The position numbers were made by a program, and so were the translations under genes. 64,000 nt of DNA from Kribbella caucasensis (lineage in GTDB: Bacteria > Actinomycetota > Actinomycetes > Propionibacteriales > Kribbellaceae), in assembly GCF_004361855.1 (NCBI RefSeq), contig NZ_SNWQ01000022.1, forward strand, positions 1 to 64,000, read 5' to 3'. The notes beneath the pieces are model-generated. The model saw nothing but the letters and a program-made list of their open reading frames with translations, was not told the DNA's origin and did no database searches. Shown one piece after another: positions 19,178 through 27,492 of this stretch (its first letter is position 1; each line of letters begins with the position of its first letter).

Positions 19178-19900
19178 GTGATCATCCGGTTACTCGTTGC
19201 CCTCCTGGCCGTCGGCGCGCTCGTCGGATGCGGTCAGTCGTCCACGGCGTCGGATCAATCGCCGACCGGCGGCGCAACCCCCAGCCCCGCACCGACCGCG
19301 AGTCGCACACCTACCCCCACGCCCAGCCCCACCCGCAGTGCTTTCGAAGTCGCGGCCAGTGGACCGTTGAAGGTCGGGAAGGGGATGACCAAGCCGAAGA
19401 CCCGATTGCGGTTCGGGCAGCGGGCGATTGTGCCCATCGAGTTCACCGGCGACGCGGTCCGGTTCCGCGGCGTGGTCTCGATCGTCGCCCAGGCTCCCCG
19501 GAAGGCGCCGGCGAGCGTGGTGGCCGCGCTCCCCGAGGACTCCCGGCCGGCCCGGGGACAAGTCGTGTACTACGTGCCGATCGTCATCACCAACGAGTCG
19601 ACCAACAATCTGGTCGGCTACTCGGCGCCGATGCTGGTCGCCAAACTCCGCAGCGGCCGCTCCACGGCGTACCTGATCGGTGTCGGTGGAGTCGCCGAGT
19701 GCGACCCACACGGAGGACAACTCCAGTTGCCGGCCCTCGGATCCGCCGACCGCACCTGCGTGATCGCCGCGACCTCACCCAAGGACCCCCTGGGCGAGAT
19801 CCAGTACGTCGACCCGCCGTACGGTTACGACAACGAGTTCACCGGCGACGAGCCCGACTACAACAACTCCTACAACCTCGGCCCAATCACCTGGCGCTGA
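19178..19900 (+). CDS. Secreted lipoprotein of unknown function
   Basis: A 240-aa predicted lipoprotein. A lipobox LVGC with Cys18 ends the signal peptide and is followed by a Ser/Thr/Pro-rich linker to about residue 50. The exported domain (about 60-240) has a beta-rich look with VYYVPIVITNESTNN, reminiscent of DUF4352-like beta-sandwiches, but I do not assign a family with certainty. The GTG at 19178 follows a TAGTGT box at leaderless spacing. It is divergent from mrp/apbC, with 180 bp between. Confidence 0.8.
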   Translation: MIIRLLVALLAVGALVGCGQSSTASDQSPTGGATPSPAPTASRTPTPTPSPTRSAFEVAASGPLKVGKGMTKPKTRLRFGQRAIVPIEFTGDAVRFRGVVSIVAQAPRKAPASVVAALPEDSRPARGQVVYYVPIVITNESTNNLVGYSAPMLVAKLRSGRSTAYLIGVGGVAECDPHGGQLQLPALGSADRTCVIAATSPKDPLGEIQYVDPPYGYDNEFTGDEPDYNNSYNLGPITWR

Positions 19901-20008
19901 CCTTGTCGCATCACTGACTGAGAAGTAATTATTGAGTATTTGTTGCTCTCTGGCGTATATTTAGTCGACAGATGTTGCTTTCGCTGGATGAGGTCCCGGA
20001 GTTTCGCG

Positions 20009-21514
20009 ATGAATGTTGCCCAGAACGCGCCGCACCCTGCAGGGCGTCTCGAGTTCGCCACCGCGACCAATCGCGCCTCATTGTCCCGGTTTCACCGGTC
20101 TGGTCGCGCCATCCGGCTCGCGTCAGGTCTATACGCCATCGACGCGACGCTGCCGCCGGAGAAGGTCGCGCATCATCACCGGTTTGCGGTGGCGGCGCAC
20201 ACCTGGCCCGCCGCGGTCATCTGCGACAGATCGGCGTTGAGTGGAGGTGAGCCGGTCGACGGCTGGCTGTTCCTCTGCCATCCGGAGCCGCCGCGTACTT
20301 CGGATCTGTCCTTGCCTGGTCTCACCCTGTCCGCACGAATCGGTCCCGGCCCACTGCCCGGTGACATGCCGATGCCCGACGGGCTGCACTTGTCCGGTCC
20401 AGCACGAGGGCTGGTCGAGAACGCAGTCACCCGTGGTCGGCCGCGGGAAGGTAAGCCCGCCAGGTACGCCGGACTGCGTGCGGTAGAGGACCGGATGGAC
20501 GAGGAGGCCCGGATCGGTGGGGCCGGCCGCATCAGCCGTCTACTGGCGCAACTCGATGTCATCTCGGGACACTTCGGCAAACGTCAGGTCGAGGACGTCC
20601 GGTCGCGACTCGCGGCCCTGCTCGGGACATCGGCGAACACGCGGCTGACCTCGACCCGCCTGGCCGCCCGACTGGCCGGAGAGCCGTACGACGAACACCG
20701 GCTGCAGTTGCTCGAACGTCTGACCCGCTACCTGCAGACGATTCCGCCGGTACCGCGACCGGCCGTCGGCGGTGAGAGCCGTTGGGAGTGGCTGCCGTTC
20801 TTCGAGTCGTATTTCTCGAACTTCATCGAGGGCACCCAGTTCGGCGTCGAGGAGGCCCGCAGGATCGCCATCGACGGCGAAGTACCCACTACTCGGCCGC
20901 AGGATGCGCACGATGTCGCGGCCACCTACCGGATCGCCTCCGATCCGGTTCTCTCGAAGACCATTCCGGCCTCGGGAGACCAACTCCTGGAGTTGCTGGT
21001 GGAGCGGCATACGACCCTGATGGCCGCCCGGGACGACAAACGTCCGGGTCAGTTCAAGGTCGCCCAGAACTACGCTGGCGGATACGCCTTCGTCGCGCCG
21101 GAGATGGTGCAGGGCACGTTGGCGCGGGGCTTCGAGGCGATCGTGCCGCTGACCGACCCGCTCCAGCGTGCGGTGGCAGTCATGCTGCTCCTGACCGAGG
21201 TTCATCCCTTTGACGATGGCAACGGACGGATCGCGCGACTCTTCACGAACGCCGAACTGGCCGCGGCCGGACAGGTGCGGATCATCATTCCCACTGTCTA
21301 TCGCAACAACTACCTAGCCGGTCTCGTCGGTGTCAGCAACGGTGCCGGTGACGGTCAGACGTTGTATTCCGTGCTGGACTTCGCTCAGCGCTGGACGGCG
21401 ATGATCGACTGGAGCAGCTACGAGCGAGCTGACGCGGACCTGCGGAGCACCAACGCGTATCTGGACTCCGGAGTCGCCGAGTCCAGTGGGATCAGGCTTC
21501 GGCTGCCCGGCTGA
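20009..21514 (+). CDS. Class II Fic protein with N-terminal winged-helix-like domain
   Basis: A 501-aa Fic domain protein, predicted to AMPylate (or de-AMPylate) a target protein. The Fic motif HPFDDGNGR is at 399-407 with catalytic His399. The inhibitory helix motif SNFIEG (Ser270, Glu274, Gly275) precedes the Fic core, which defines an autoinhibited class II enzyme. Residues about 10-110 (SLSRFHRSGRAIRLASGLYAI, in part) resemble the N-terminal winged helix of AbiEi-type antitoxins, an unusual addition. The ATG at 20009 has GGAG 7 bp upstream; a longer frame to 19940 lacks a site. The upstream 90 bp are clearly AT-richer than the surroundings, hinting at acquired DNA. Confidence 0.88.
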   Translation: MNVAQNAPHPAGRLEFATATNRASLSRFHRSGRAIRLASGLYAIDATLPPEKVAHHHRFAVAAHTWPAAVICDRSALSGGEPVDGWLFLCHPEPPRTSDLSLPGLTLSARIGPGPLPGDMPMPDGLHLSGPARGLVENAVTRGRPREGKPARYAGLRAVEDRMDEEARIGGAGRISRLLAQLDVISGHFGKRQVEDVRSRLAALLGTSANTRLTSTRLAARLAGEPYDEHRLQLLERLTRYLQTIPPVPRPAVGGESRWEWLPFFESYFSNFIEGTQFGVEEARRIAIDGEVPTTRPQDAHDVAATYRIASDPVLSKTIPASGDQLLELLVERHTTLMAARDDKRPGQFKVAQNYAGGYAFVAPEMVQGTLARGFEAIVPLTDPLQRAVAVMLLLTEVHPFDDGNGRIARLFTNAELAAAGQVRIIIPTVYRNNYLAGLVGVSNGAGDGQTLYSVLDFAQRWTAMIDWSSYERADADLRSTNAYLDSGVAESSGIRLRLPG

Positions 21515-22078
21515 TCAGAGGCCGGGGGCGTTGTAGATGGGGAACCAGCGGGCGAGGTCTGGTTCCAGGTTCAGGTCGGTGGTGAGGAGGGACTTGATCT
21601 GGAGTTCGACTGTGTTGTCGCGGCGGTCTGGGCCGGTGGGGACGAAGGGATACCAGGAGCCGCGTTTGTAGAGGTAGACGAGGCCGAGGGACTTGGTGCC
21701 GTCGGTGAAGGCGACCAGGGTGCAGAGCAGGGCGGAGCCGAAGCCGGCGTCGACGAGCGAGGTGTTGACCGCATGCAGGTCGGTGACCAGTCCCTCGAGG
21801 TCGTCGGCGGAGGTCTGGCGGACCAGCCAGGTGAAGCCGTACGCGTCGGTGTGGCTGGTGAACTTCCCGTTGTCGAGCGCGAGCAGCTTGTCGACCTCCT
21901 CGCGCAGGGCCGAGAACCCGCCGCCCTCGGCCGTCTTGAAGCAGACCGAACCGCTGCCGGTCGCGCGGTAGCCGGCTGCGGTCTCCAGGGTGATCGCGGC
22001 CGAGGGGAGGGAGAAGAGCTGGTCGAGGTTCGGCGGGACGGCTTTGCTCCGGCCGAGCAGGATGTCGAGAAGGCCCAT
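21515..22078 (-). CDS. pspAB: PspA-associated protein PspAB
   Basis: A 187-aa cytoplasmic protein of the actinobacterial PspAB family (MGLLDILLGRSKAVPPNLDQ start, within normal length). PspAB is linked to the phage-shock/envelope stress module, often beside PspA, PspAA or HtpX. The ATG at 22078 is chosen because upstream codons only extend into the intergenic region. It is followed directly by the convergent Fic gene (stop codons adjacent) and lies 37 bp downstream of htpX, so the two are probably one transcript. Confidence 0.88.
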   Translation of the reverse strand: MGLLDILLGRSKAVPPNLDQLFSLPSAAITLETAAGYRATGSGSVCFKTAEGGGFSALREEVDKLLALDNGKFTSHTDAYGFTWLVRQTSADDLEGLVTDLHAVNTSLVDAGFGSALLCTLVAFTDGTKSLGLVYLYKRGSWYPFVPTGPDRRDNTVELQIKSLLTTDLNLEPDLARWFPIYNAPGL

Positions 22079-22115
22079 GGCTCCAGTGTGTGCCGAGTGC
22101 CCTAACAGGCGCGGC

Positions 22116-23009
22116 CTAGACCTGCTCACCCAGCTCGCGGGCGATGGCGCCGAGCCGGTCGAGGCGCTGGTCGAGCGGCGGGTGGGTGGAGAACAGCGAG
22201 GACAGGCTGAAGCCGCCCGATCGCGCCGGGGCGAAGAAGAACGCGTTGAATGCCTCCGCCTGCCGCAGGTCGCGGGACGGGATGCGGGCGATGTCGCCAC
22301 TGATCTTGGTCAGCGCGGACGCCAGCGCGGAGGGCCGGCCGGTCAGCATCGCGGCCGCCCGGTCCGCGGCCAGCTCCCTGTACCGGGACAACGCACGCGT
22401 CAGCAGGAACGAGATCGCGTAGACCGCCGCGGACACCAGCACGACCGTCAGGACCACCACCGCCGTGTTCTGATCCCGCCGGCCAAAGCCGCCGTACAGG
22501 CCGAAGCGGGTGACGAGCCCGGCCAGTACGCCGAGGAACGAGGCGATCGTCATCACGGCCACGTCCCGATGCGCGACATGGGACAACTCGTGCGCGAGCA
22601 CGCCTTCGAGCTCATCAGCGTCCAGCCGGCGCAGAACCCCGGTCGTCACGCACACGACCGCCTTGTCCGGATTGCGCCCGGTCGCGAACGCGTTCGGCAG
22701 GTCCACATCCGCGATGGCGACCTTCGGTTTGGGCATGTCGGCCAGCGCGCACAACCGGTCGATCGCGCCGTGCAGCTCCGGCGCCTCCTCGGGACTCACG
22801 ACTCGGCCGCGCATCGCATAGAGCGCGATCCGGTCGGAGAACCAGTACTGCGCAAACAGCATCCCGCCAGCGATCACCACCGCGAGCACAGCACTCTTCG
22901 TCAACGCGATCAGCAACGCCACGAACCCGACGTACAGGAGGCCGAGCAGGAAGCTGGTCACCACCATCCGGCTGGTCAACCCGCGATCTGGCTTGAACCG
23001 ACTCTTCAT
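22116..23009 (-). CDS. htpX: HtpX-like M48 membrane metalloprotease
   Basis: A 297-aa membrane zinc protease of family M48B that degrades misfolded membrane proteins. Two N-terminal membrane helices (about 15-35 and 38-55) precede the zinc motif HELSH at 140-144; the third ligand lies in RELAAD. The ATG at 23009 is preferred: AAAGGA lies about 9 bp upstream; a GTG at 23030 would start inside a hairpin. Its ribosome-binding site lies in the right arm of that hairpin (23021-23060), so initiation may be structure-controlled. Pairing with pspAB indicates an envelope-stress module. Confidence 0.93.
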   Translation of the reverse strand: MKSRFKPDRGLTSRMVVTSFLLGLLYVGFVALLIALTKSAVLAVVIAGGMLFAQYWFSDRIALYAMRGRVVSPEEAPELHGAIDRLCALADMPKPKVAIADVDLPNAFATGRNPDKAVVCVTTGVLRRLDADELEGVLAHELSHVAHRDVAVMTIASFLGVLAGLVTRFGLYGGFGRRDQNTAVVVLTVVLVSAAVYAISFLLTRALSRYRELAADRAAAMLTGRPSALASALTKISGDIARIPSRDLRQAEAFNAFFFAPARSGGFSLSSLFSTHPPLDQRLDRLGAIARELGEQV

Positions 23010-23020
23010 TTCACATCGAT

Positions 23021-23060
23021 CCTTTCGCACCTGCTAGCGAGCGTAGCTCGGTGCGAAAGG
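23021..23060 (-). promoter_or_regulatory. Hairpin between the DUF1003 gene and htpX
   Basis: CCTTTCGCAC (23021-23030) pairs perfectly with GTGCGAAAGG (23051-23060), with a smaller GAGC/GCTC stem inside. It lies just after the DUF1003 stop and its 3' arm in the mRNA holds the htpX Shine-Dalgarno sequence. It may be a terminator, an attenuator or a translation switch. Confidence 0.55.
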
Positions 23061-23063
23061 GCT

Positions 23064-23597
23064 TCAGACGCGGTCGTCCTCGCGGGATCTGAGGTCGAGA
23101 TCGGCGAGCAGGGAGCGGAGTTCGGAGCGGATGAAGTCGCGGGTGGCGACCTCGCCGATGGAGGTGCGGAGGGAGGCCATTTCGCGGGCCAGGAACTCCA
23201 TGTCGGCCCTCGATCGGGCGTCGACCTCGCGATCGCGCTCGTACTGGACCCGGTCGCGGGCCTCCTGGCGGTTCTGGGCGAGCAGGATGAGCGGCGCGGC
23301 GTACGACGCCTGCAGGCTGAGCGCGAGCGTGAGGAAGATGAACGGGTACTCGTCGAACCGCACGCTGGCCGGGGCGAAGATGTTCCAGCCGACCCAGAAC
23401 AGGATCGTCGCGGTCATGTAGACCAGGAACTGCCCGGTGCCGAGGAACCGCGCGATCCGCTCGGACAGCCGGCCGAACGCGTCCGCGTCGTACGCCGGCC
23501 GCGGTACGAAGGTGCGGCGCAGTTCGCGGGGCACGTCCAGCCGGGCGACGGTGCGCAGCCAGCGGCGGTCGTCGGTGCTGCGATCGTCACGGGGCAT
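23064..23597 (-). CDS. DUF1003 membrane protein
   Basis: A 177-aa DUF1003 family protein. Two central membrane helices (FLVYMTATILFWVGWNIF and FIFLTLALSLQASYAAPLIL) separate a basic N-terminus and a C-terminal charged helix (RDRVQYERDREVDARSRAD). Function is unknown, but actinobacterial members regularly follow MgtE-N/CBS proteins as here. The ATG at 23597 overlaps the upstream MgtE-like gene by 11 bp and has AGGAGG 8 bp upstream, so the two are co-translated. Confidence 0.92.
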   Translation of the reverse strand: MPRDDRSTDDRRWLRTVARLDVPRELRRTFVPRPAYDADAFGRLSERIARFLGTGQFLVYMTATILFWVGWNIFAPASVRFDEYPFIFLTLALSLQASYAAPLILLAQNRQEARDRVQYERDREVDARSRADMEFLAREMASLRTSIGEVATRDFIRSELRSLLADLDLRSREDDRV

Positions 23598-24939
23598 CGC
23601 GGTCCACCTCCTGCGGTTCGTGCGATAGGGATTCACGCTCGTGCGACAGGGAATCGCGCTCGTCCGATGGGGATCCGGGCTCGTGTGGTGGGTCGGGCTC
23701 GTTCGGTGGGGATTCGCGCCAGTCCTCGGGGAGCAGATGGTCGAGTACGTCGTCCACGGTGACCGCGCCGAGCAGCCGGCCCTCGTCGTCGAGGACGGGC
23801 GCCGCCACCAGGTTGTAGGTGGCGAGGTACTTGCTGACCGTCTGCAGGCTGTCGTCCGGCCGGAGTCCGTCCAGGTCGGTGTCGAGGATGCCGGAGACCA
23901 GCGCCGACGGGGGTTCGCGGAGCAGCCGTTGGATGTGGCCGATCCCGATGAACCGGCCGGTCGGCGTCTCCAGCGGTGGCCGGCAGACGTAGATCATCGC
24001 GGCCAGGGCCGGGGTGAGTTCGGCGTTCCGGACCTGGGAGAGTGCGTCCGCCACGGTCGCGTCAGCGGGCAGGATCACCGGCTCCGACGTCATCAGGCCG
24101 CCCGCGGTCCGCTCCGCGTACGTCAGCAGCCGCCGCACGTCCTCGGCCTCCTCCGGTTCCATCCGGGTCAGCAGTCGTTCTGCCAGTTCGGTCGGGAGGT
24201 CGGCGATCAGGTCGGCCGCGTCGTCCGGTGACATCTCCTCGAGCACGTCCGCGGCCCGCTCGGTGTCCAGATCGGCCAGGATCTCCACCTGATCGTCCTC
24301 GGGCAGCTCTTCCAGTACGTCGGCCAGCCGCTCGTCCGGCAGCGCGGCCGCGATCTCCTTGCGCCGCTTCGCCGAGAGTTCGTGCAGTACTCCGGCCAGG
24401 TCGGCGGCCTTCATCGACTCGAACGCGGCCAACATGTGCGCCGCACCCTGCCCCTCCTCGGTCTGCGCGATCCCGCTGACATCGGCCCAGTCCAGGACAT
24501 GCGTCTGGCCCCGCCGGCGGAACCGTTTCGCGCCCTCGGTCACCGCGACCTTCGTCAGCAGCCAGTCCCGGTTCCGGACCTGCTCCATCGCCAGGTCGAA
24601 CACCACCGCCTGCGCGTCGGTCTCGCGGATGGTGACCGTCTTGTCCAGCAGTTCGCCGAGCACCAGCACCTCGGTCGGCCGCTGCTCGAACCGGCGCATG
24701 TTCACCAGGCCGGTGGTGATCACGTGCCCGGCGTCGACCGAGGTGACCCGGGTCATCGGCAGGAAGATCCGCCGCCGGGCGAACACCTCGACGACCAGGC
24801 CGAGTACCCGCGGCGGCTGGTCGTTCTGCCGGAGCATCACGATGACGTCGCGGACCTTGCCGACCTGGTCCCCGTTCGGGTCGTACACCGGCAACCCCGC
24901 CAGTCGGGCGACGTACACGCGCGCCGGAGATCCGCCCAT
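23587..24939 (-). CDS. MgtE-N and CBS domain protein, PRC-barrel at N-terminus
   Basis: A 450-aa cytoplasmic protein. A PRC-barrel-like domain (residues 8-80, LPVYDPNGDQVGKVRDV) is followed by an MgtE intracellular N domain (about 190-290, ELPEDDQVEILADL and EEMSPDDAADLIADLP) and a CBS pair (about 290-410). The MgtE transmembrane pore domain is absent, so it is probably a magnesium or nucleotide sensor rather than a transporter. The last 40 residues are a low-complexity tail with near-repeats SDERDS/SHERES/SHEPQ. The ATG at 24939 follows TAGCCT at six-base spacing. It is co-translated with the DUF1003 protein. Confidence 0.9.
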   Translation of the reverse strand: MGGSPARVYVARLAGLPVYDPNGDQVGKVRDVIVMLRQNDQPPRVLGLVVEVFARRRIFLPMTRVTSVDAGHVITTGLVNMRRFEQRPTEVLVLGELLDKTVTIRETDAQAVVFDLAMEQVRNRDWLLTKVAVTEGAKRFRRRGQTHVLDWADVSGIAQTEEGQGAAHMLAAFESMKAADLAGVLHELSAKRRKEIAAALPDERLADVLEELPEDDQVEILADLDTERAADVLEEMSPDDAADLIADLPTELAERLLTRMEPEEAEDVRRLLTYAERTAGGLMTSEPVILPADATVADALSQVRNAELTPALAAMIYVCRPPLETPTGRFIGIGHIQRLLREPPSALVSGILDTDLDGLRPDDSLQTVSKYLATYNLVAAPVLDDEGRLLGAVTVDDVLDHLLPEDWRESPPNEPDPPHEPGSPSDERDSLSHERESLSHEPQEVDRDAP

Positions 24940-24945
24940 ACAGCG

Positions 24946-24951
24946 AGGCTA
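24946..24951 (-). promoter_or_regulatory. Candidate -10 box of the MgtE-N/CBS gene
   Basis: On the minus strand TAGCCT is followed by six bases (CGCTGT) and the ATG, indicating a leaderless transcript. No Shine-Dalgarno sequence is seen. Confidence 0.5.
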
Positions 24952-24987
24952 ACCGCCCGAGCACTGATTGACGTGGAGGGTCGGGTC

Positions 24988-25515
24988 TCAGCTGAGTTTC
25001 GGGCGTCGCCAGGCTCGGCGGTGCAGGGTGATCGGGCGCTTGCCCCGGGTGGTGGCAGGGGAGCCCGGTGGGGACTCGGCACGCGGTGTGGCATCGAACG
25101 AACCGCTGGTCTCGGTCAGCTCGCCGGTGGGCTCCAGGACGAGCAGGTCGGCCTCTGTCTTCCAGCGATCCAGTTGCTTGTCCAGTTCCGACGCGTTGAG
25201 CCGTTCGGTCCGCAGTACTTGGGCTGCTGTGGTCCACTCCTCGCTGCCGGGCTCCAGCCGCCGTACGGTCGCAGTCCACGCCGCCAGGCGGTTCGTCGCA
25301 GGCTTTGCCGGTACTACGACCTGCACGGTGCCGGCGTCGGCCAGTCCGGGCAGTGGTTGTTCAGTCCCACCGGACCGATCCGCGAGGACGACGTACGAGC
25401 CTTCCACCGCGGCGAACCAGGCTGGAGCCGGCCGGCCGCCGTTCCACGACAGCCAGACGAGTCCCGCCTTCTTCATCACACCGGCGATCTCGGCAGCAGC
25501 CTCTTCCTCGGTCAC
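24988..25515 (-). CDS. Hypothetical protein, possible flavin split-barrel fold
   Basis: A 175-aa protein. The section TEEEAAAEIAGVMKKAGLVWLSW and the later PAKPATNRLAAWTATVRRLEP hint at a pyridoxamine 5'-phosphate oxidase-like split barrel, but the match is by eye and weak. The C-terminus is basic and probably disordered. The GTG at 25515 is preferred over the longer frame because homologous starts would otherwise extend into the 3' end of the regulator gene. It lies 13 bp downstream of the regulator at 25529-26407, so it may be the last gene of that transcript. Confidence 0.65.
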   Translation of the reverse strand: MTEEEAAAEIAGVMKKAGLVWLSWNGGRPAPAWFAAVEGSYVVLADRSGGTEQPLPGLADAGTVQVVVPAKPATNRLAAWTATVRRLEPGSEEWTTAAQVLRTERLNASELDKQLDRWKTEADLLVLEPTGELTETSGSFDATPRAESPPGSPATTRGKRPITLHRRAWRRPKLS

Positions 25516-25528
25516 AAGCCTAAGACTG

Positions 25529-26407
25529 TCACACGGACCCGTTGCCGAGGTCACGGATCGCGGCCTGCGCGCCTGCCTGGAACCGGGTGTGCGCACCGAG
25601 GTCCTGCATCAGGGTGGCGATCTTGCGCTGGGCGGTACGAGCACTGACCCCGAGCTGGCGGGCGATGGCCTGGTCCGTCAGCCCGGACAGGAGCAACGCG
25701 ACGAGTGCCTCGATCCCGTCGTCCGCCGACTCGGCCGGTAGCGAGTGGACCGGCAGGGCGCGTTCCCAGAGTCGTTCGAACAGCTCTGCATAGGCGTCGA
25801 ACAACCCGCACGGCTGGAGGATCACCGCCGAGTCCGGAGCGAGCAGCACCAGCGCCAACCGGTCGTCCGCGAGGTAGAAGTGGATCGGCACCGACGGCAG
25901 CACTCTGGCTTGCTCGGCCGTCGTGAGCAGGTCGGCAACCTCGTTGCCGTCAGCATCGAGTACGGCGTGCTCGTACACGGTTCTGCAGTCGGCGCGGTGG
26001 ACCGGTGGTGCACCGAACGGCGCCTTCACCAGTCGTCGCAGTTCGGTCCGTGCGGCCTGCTGTACCTGCCTGATCCGTTGCTGGACCGATGCGGTCCCGG
26101 TGACGAGCTCCAGCAACGTCGACGTGGGCGTGCCGGTGTGGTTGCGGTAGTCCGCAGCCAGTTCGTCGATGCGGGCGCGTGCGTCGCGCAGGAGTCGCTC
26201 CTGGTCGAGTAGCAGCACCTCCAACGCGATGTCCGGTGACACAGCGACGTACCGCCCCTCAACCTCACTGACCAGACCTTTGGCGACCAGTCCGCCCAAC
26301 GCAGGTGACATGTCCAGTTCTTCAGCCGTTGCGGGTGGACGACCCACCAGGGCGCAGTACGTCGCCTCCTCCGATGGACTGAGTCCCAGTGCGGTCAAGT
26401 CACCCAC
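25529..26407 (-). CDS. TrmB/LuxR-like regulator, second copy
   Basis: A 292-aa regulator. An N-terminal TrmB-like winged helix (LGLSPSEEATYCALVGRPPA, in part) and a helical linker (LLRDARARIDELAADYR) lead to a central sensing domain (about 120-220), and the C-terminus carries a LuxR-type HTH (LSGLTDQAIARQLGVSARTAQRKI). It is a diverged paralog of the gene just upstream, with the same domain order. The GTG start at 26407 overlaps that gene's stop by 8 bp (GTGGGTGA), so translation is coupled. The two may form heterodimers. Confidence 0.85.
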   Translation of the reverse strand: MGDLTALGLSPSEEATYCALVGRPPATAEELDMSPALGGLVAKGLVSEVEGRYVAVSPDIALEVLLLDQERLLRDARARIDELAADYRNHTGTPTSTLLELVTGTASVQQRIRQVQQAARTELRRLVKAPFGAPPVHRADCRTVYEHAVLDADGNEVADLLTTAEQARVLPSVPIHFYLADDRLALVLLAPDSAVILQPCGLFDAYAELFERLWERALPVHSLPAESADDGIEALVALLLSGLTDQAIARQLGVSARTAQRKIATLMQDLGAHTRFQAGAQAAIRDLGNGSV

Positions 26408-27419
26408 GGTGCTCCAACCAGCCACGCAGTACGGCCTGATAGCCGGCCTGGAAGCGGGTGTCGGCGTCCAACCGGTGCCGCATGCCGTCGATGTGCTTGC
26501 GGACGGTCCGCTCACTCCAACCGAGGTGAGCGGCCATCTCCAGGTCCGTGAAGCCCGACATCAGCAGTGCCAGCAGGTCCCGCTCCTCGGCCGTCGGACG
26601 GTCCGCGGCCGGCTGTTGACCGTCATACGTGGCGAGCGGGACGGCCCTGTCCCAGTACAGCTCGAACAGCGCGGCGAGTCCGGCCACCATCGTGGGGTCG
26701 TGGATCAGGAGTGCCGTCTGGTGCCGCGTTGCCCGTACGTCGAAGGGGACGAAGGCCAGGGGTGCGTCGCTGATGGTCATCTTCAGCGGTACGTCGCCCA
26801 CTCGGGCCTGCTCGCCGTCCGCGATGCCCTGGATGAGCGCGGCCAGTCGTCCCGGTCGGTCCACCGAGCCGCGTCGGTCGTACACCACCCGGAACGTGAC
26901 ACCACGCTTCAGCTGGTCCAGCTCCAGTTGGTTCACCTGGTTCGGGTCGTCCCGGTACGGCGGAGCGTCCCAGCCGCAGACCTCGTTGCGGGCACTGAGC
27001 AACAGCCTGGGCATGATCTGTGCGATCTCCTGATCGCCGTGTAGCACCTCCACCAGGTCCGCGGGCTCCCGGCGAGCCGTACTGCCGTGGAACCGGACAG
27101 TCAGCTCCACCATCTTCCGACGGGCATCGGCCAACTCCCGCTCCCGTCGACGCGCCAGTACGTCGAGTGCGATGTCCGGCGGCAGTACGACGTACTTGGC
27201 TGGGTCGGTGTCGACCAGTGTCACCAGGTCGAGCTCCACCAGCCGGGCCAGCGCCGTACTCTCGTCGATCAGTTCAGCAGCCGCCACCGGTCGACGGGAC
27301 ACGAGCGACTCGTACAGGTCCTGTTCCTGGCGGGTCAGACCGAGCGGCTCGAGCATTGGTCGATCATCGCCGGTTTCCGCCATTGGCGTGAACTGCTCAA
27401 CCGGACCGCTTCCGGACAT
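26400..27419 (-). CDS. TrmB/LuxR-like regulator, first copy
   Basis: A 339-aa regulator with the same plan as its downstream paralog: TrmB-like winged helix (LTRQEQDLYESLVSRRPVAAAE, in part), central domain containing a PLD-like fold seen in such regulators, and a C-terminal LuxR HTH (LMSGFTDLEMAAHLGWSERTVRKHIDGM, in part). The start is uncertain: the ATG at 27419 has a GGCAGGGG upstream, while ATGs at 27383 and 27356 have no visible site. It is divergent from the large subtilase gene with 73 bp between the starts, so the protease is a plausible target. Confidence 0.85.
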   Translation of the reverse strand: MSGSGPVEQFTPMAETGDDRPMLEPLGLTRQEQDLYESLVSRRPVAAAELIDESTALARLVELDLVTLVDTDPAKYVVLPPDIALDVLARRRERELADARRKMVELTVRFHGSTARREPADLVEVLHGDQEIAQIMPRLLLSARNEVCGWDAPPYRDDPNQVNQLELDQLKRGVTFRVVYDRRGSVDRPGRLAALIQGIADGEQARVGDVPLKMTISDAPLAFVPFDVRATRHQTALLIHDPTMVAGLAALFELYWDRAVPLATYDGQQPAADRPTAEERDLLALLMSGFTDLEMAAHLGWSERTVRKHIDGMRHRLDADTRFQAGYQAVLRGWLEHRG

Positions 27420-27492
27420 GTCGTACCCCTGCCAGGGTCTGTTTTGGATTCCTTCCCCGCTCACAGGTCCCGCTCGACCTCAGGAGATGCTC

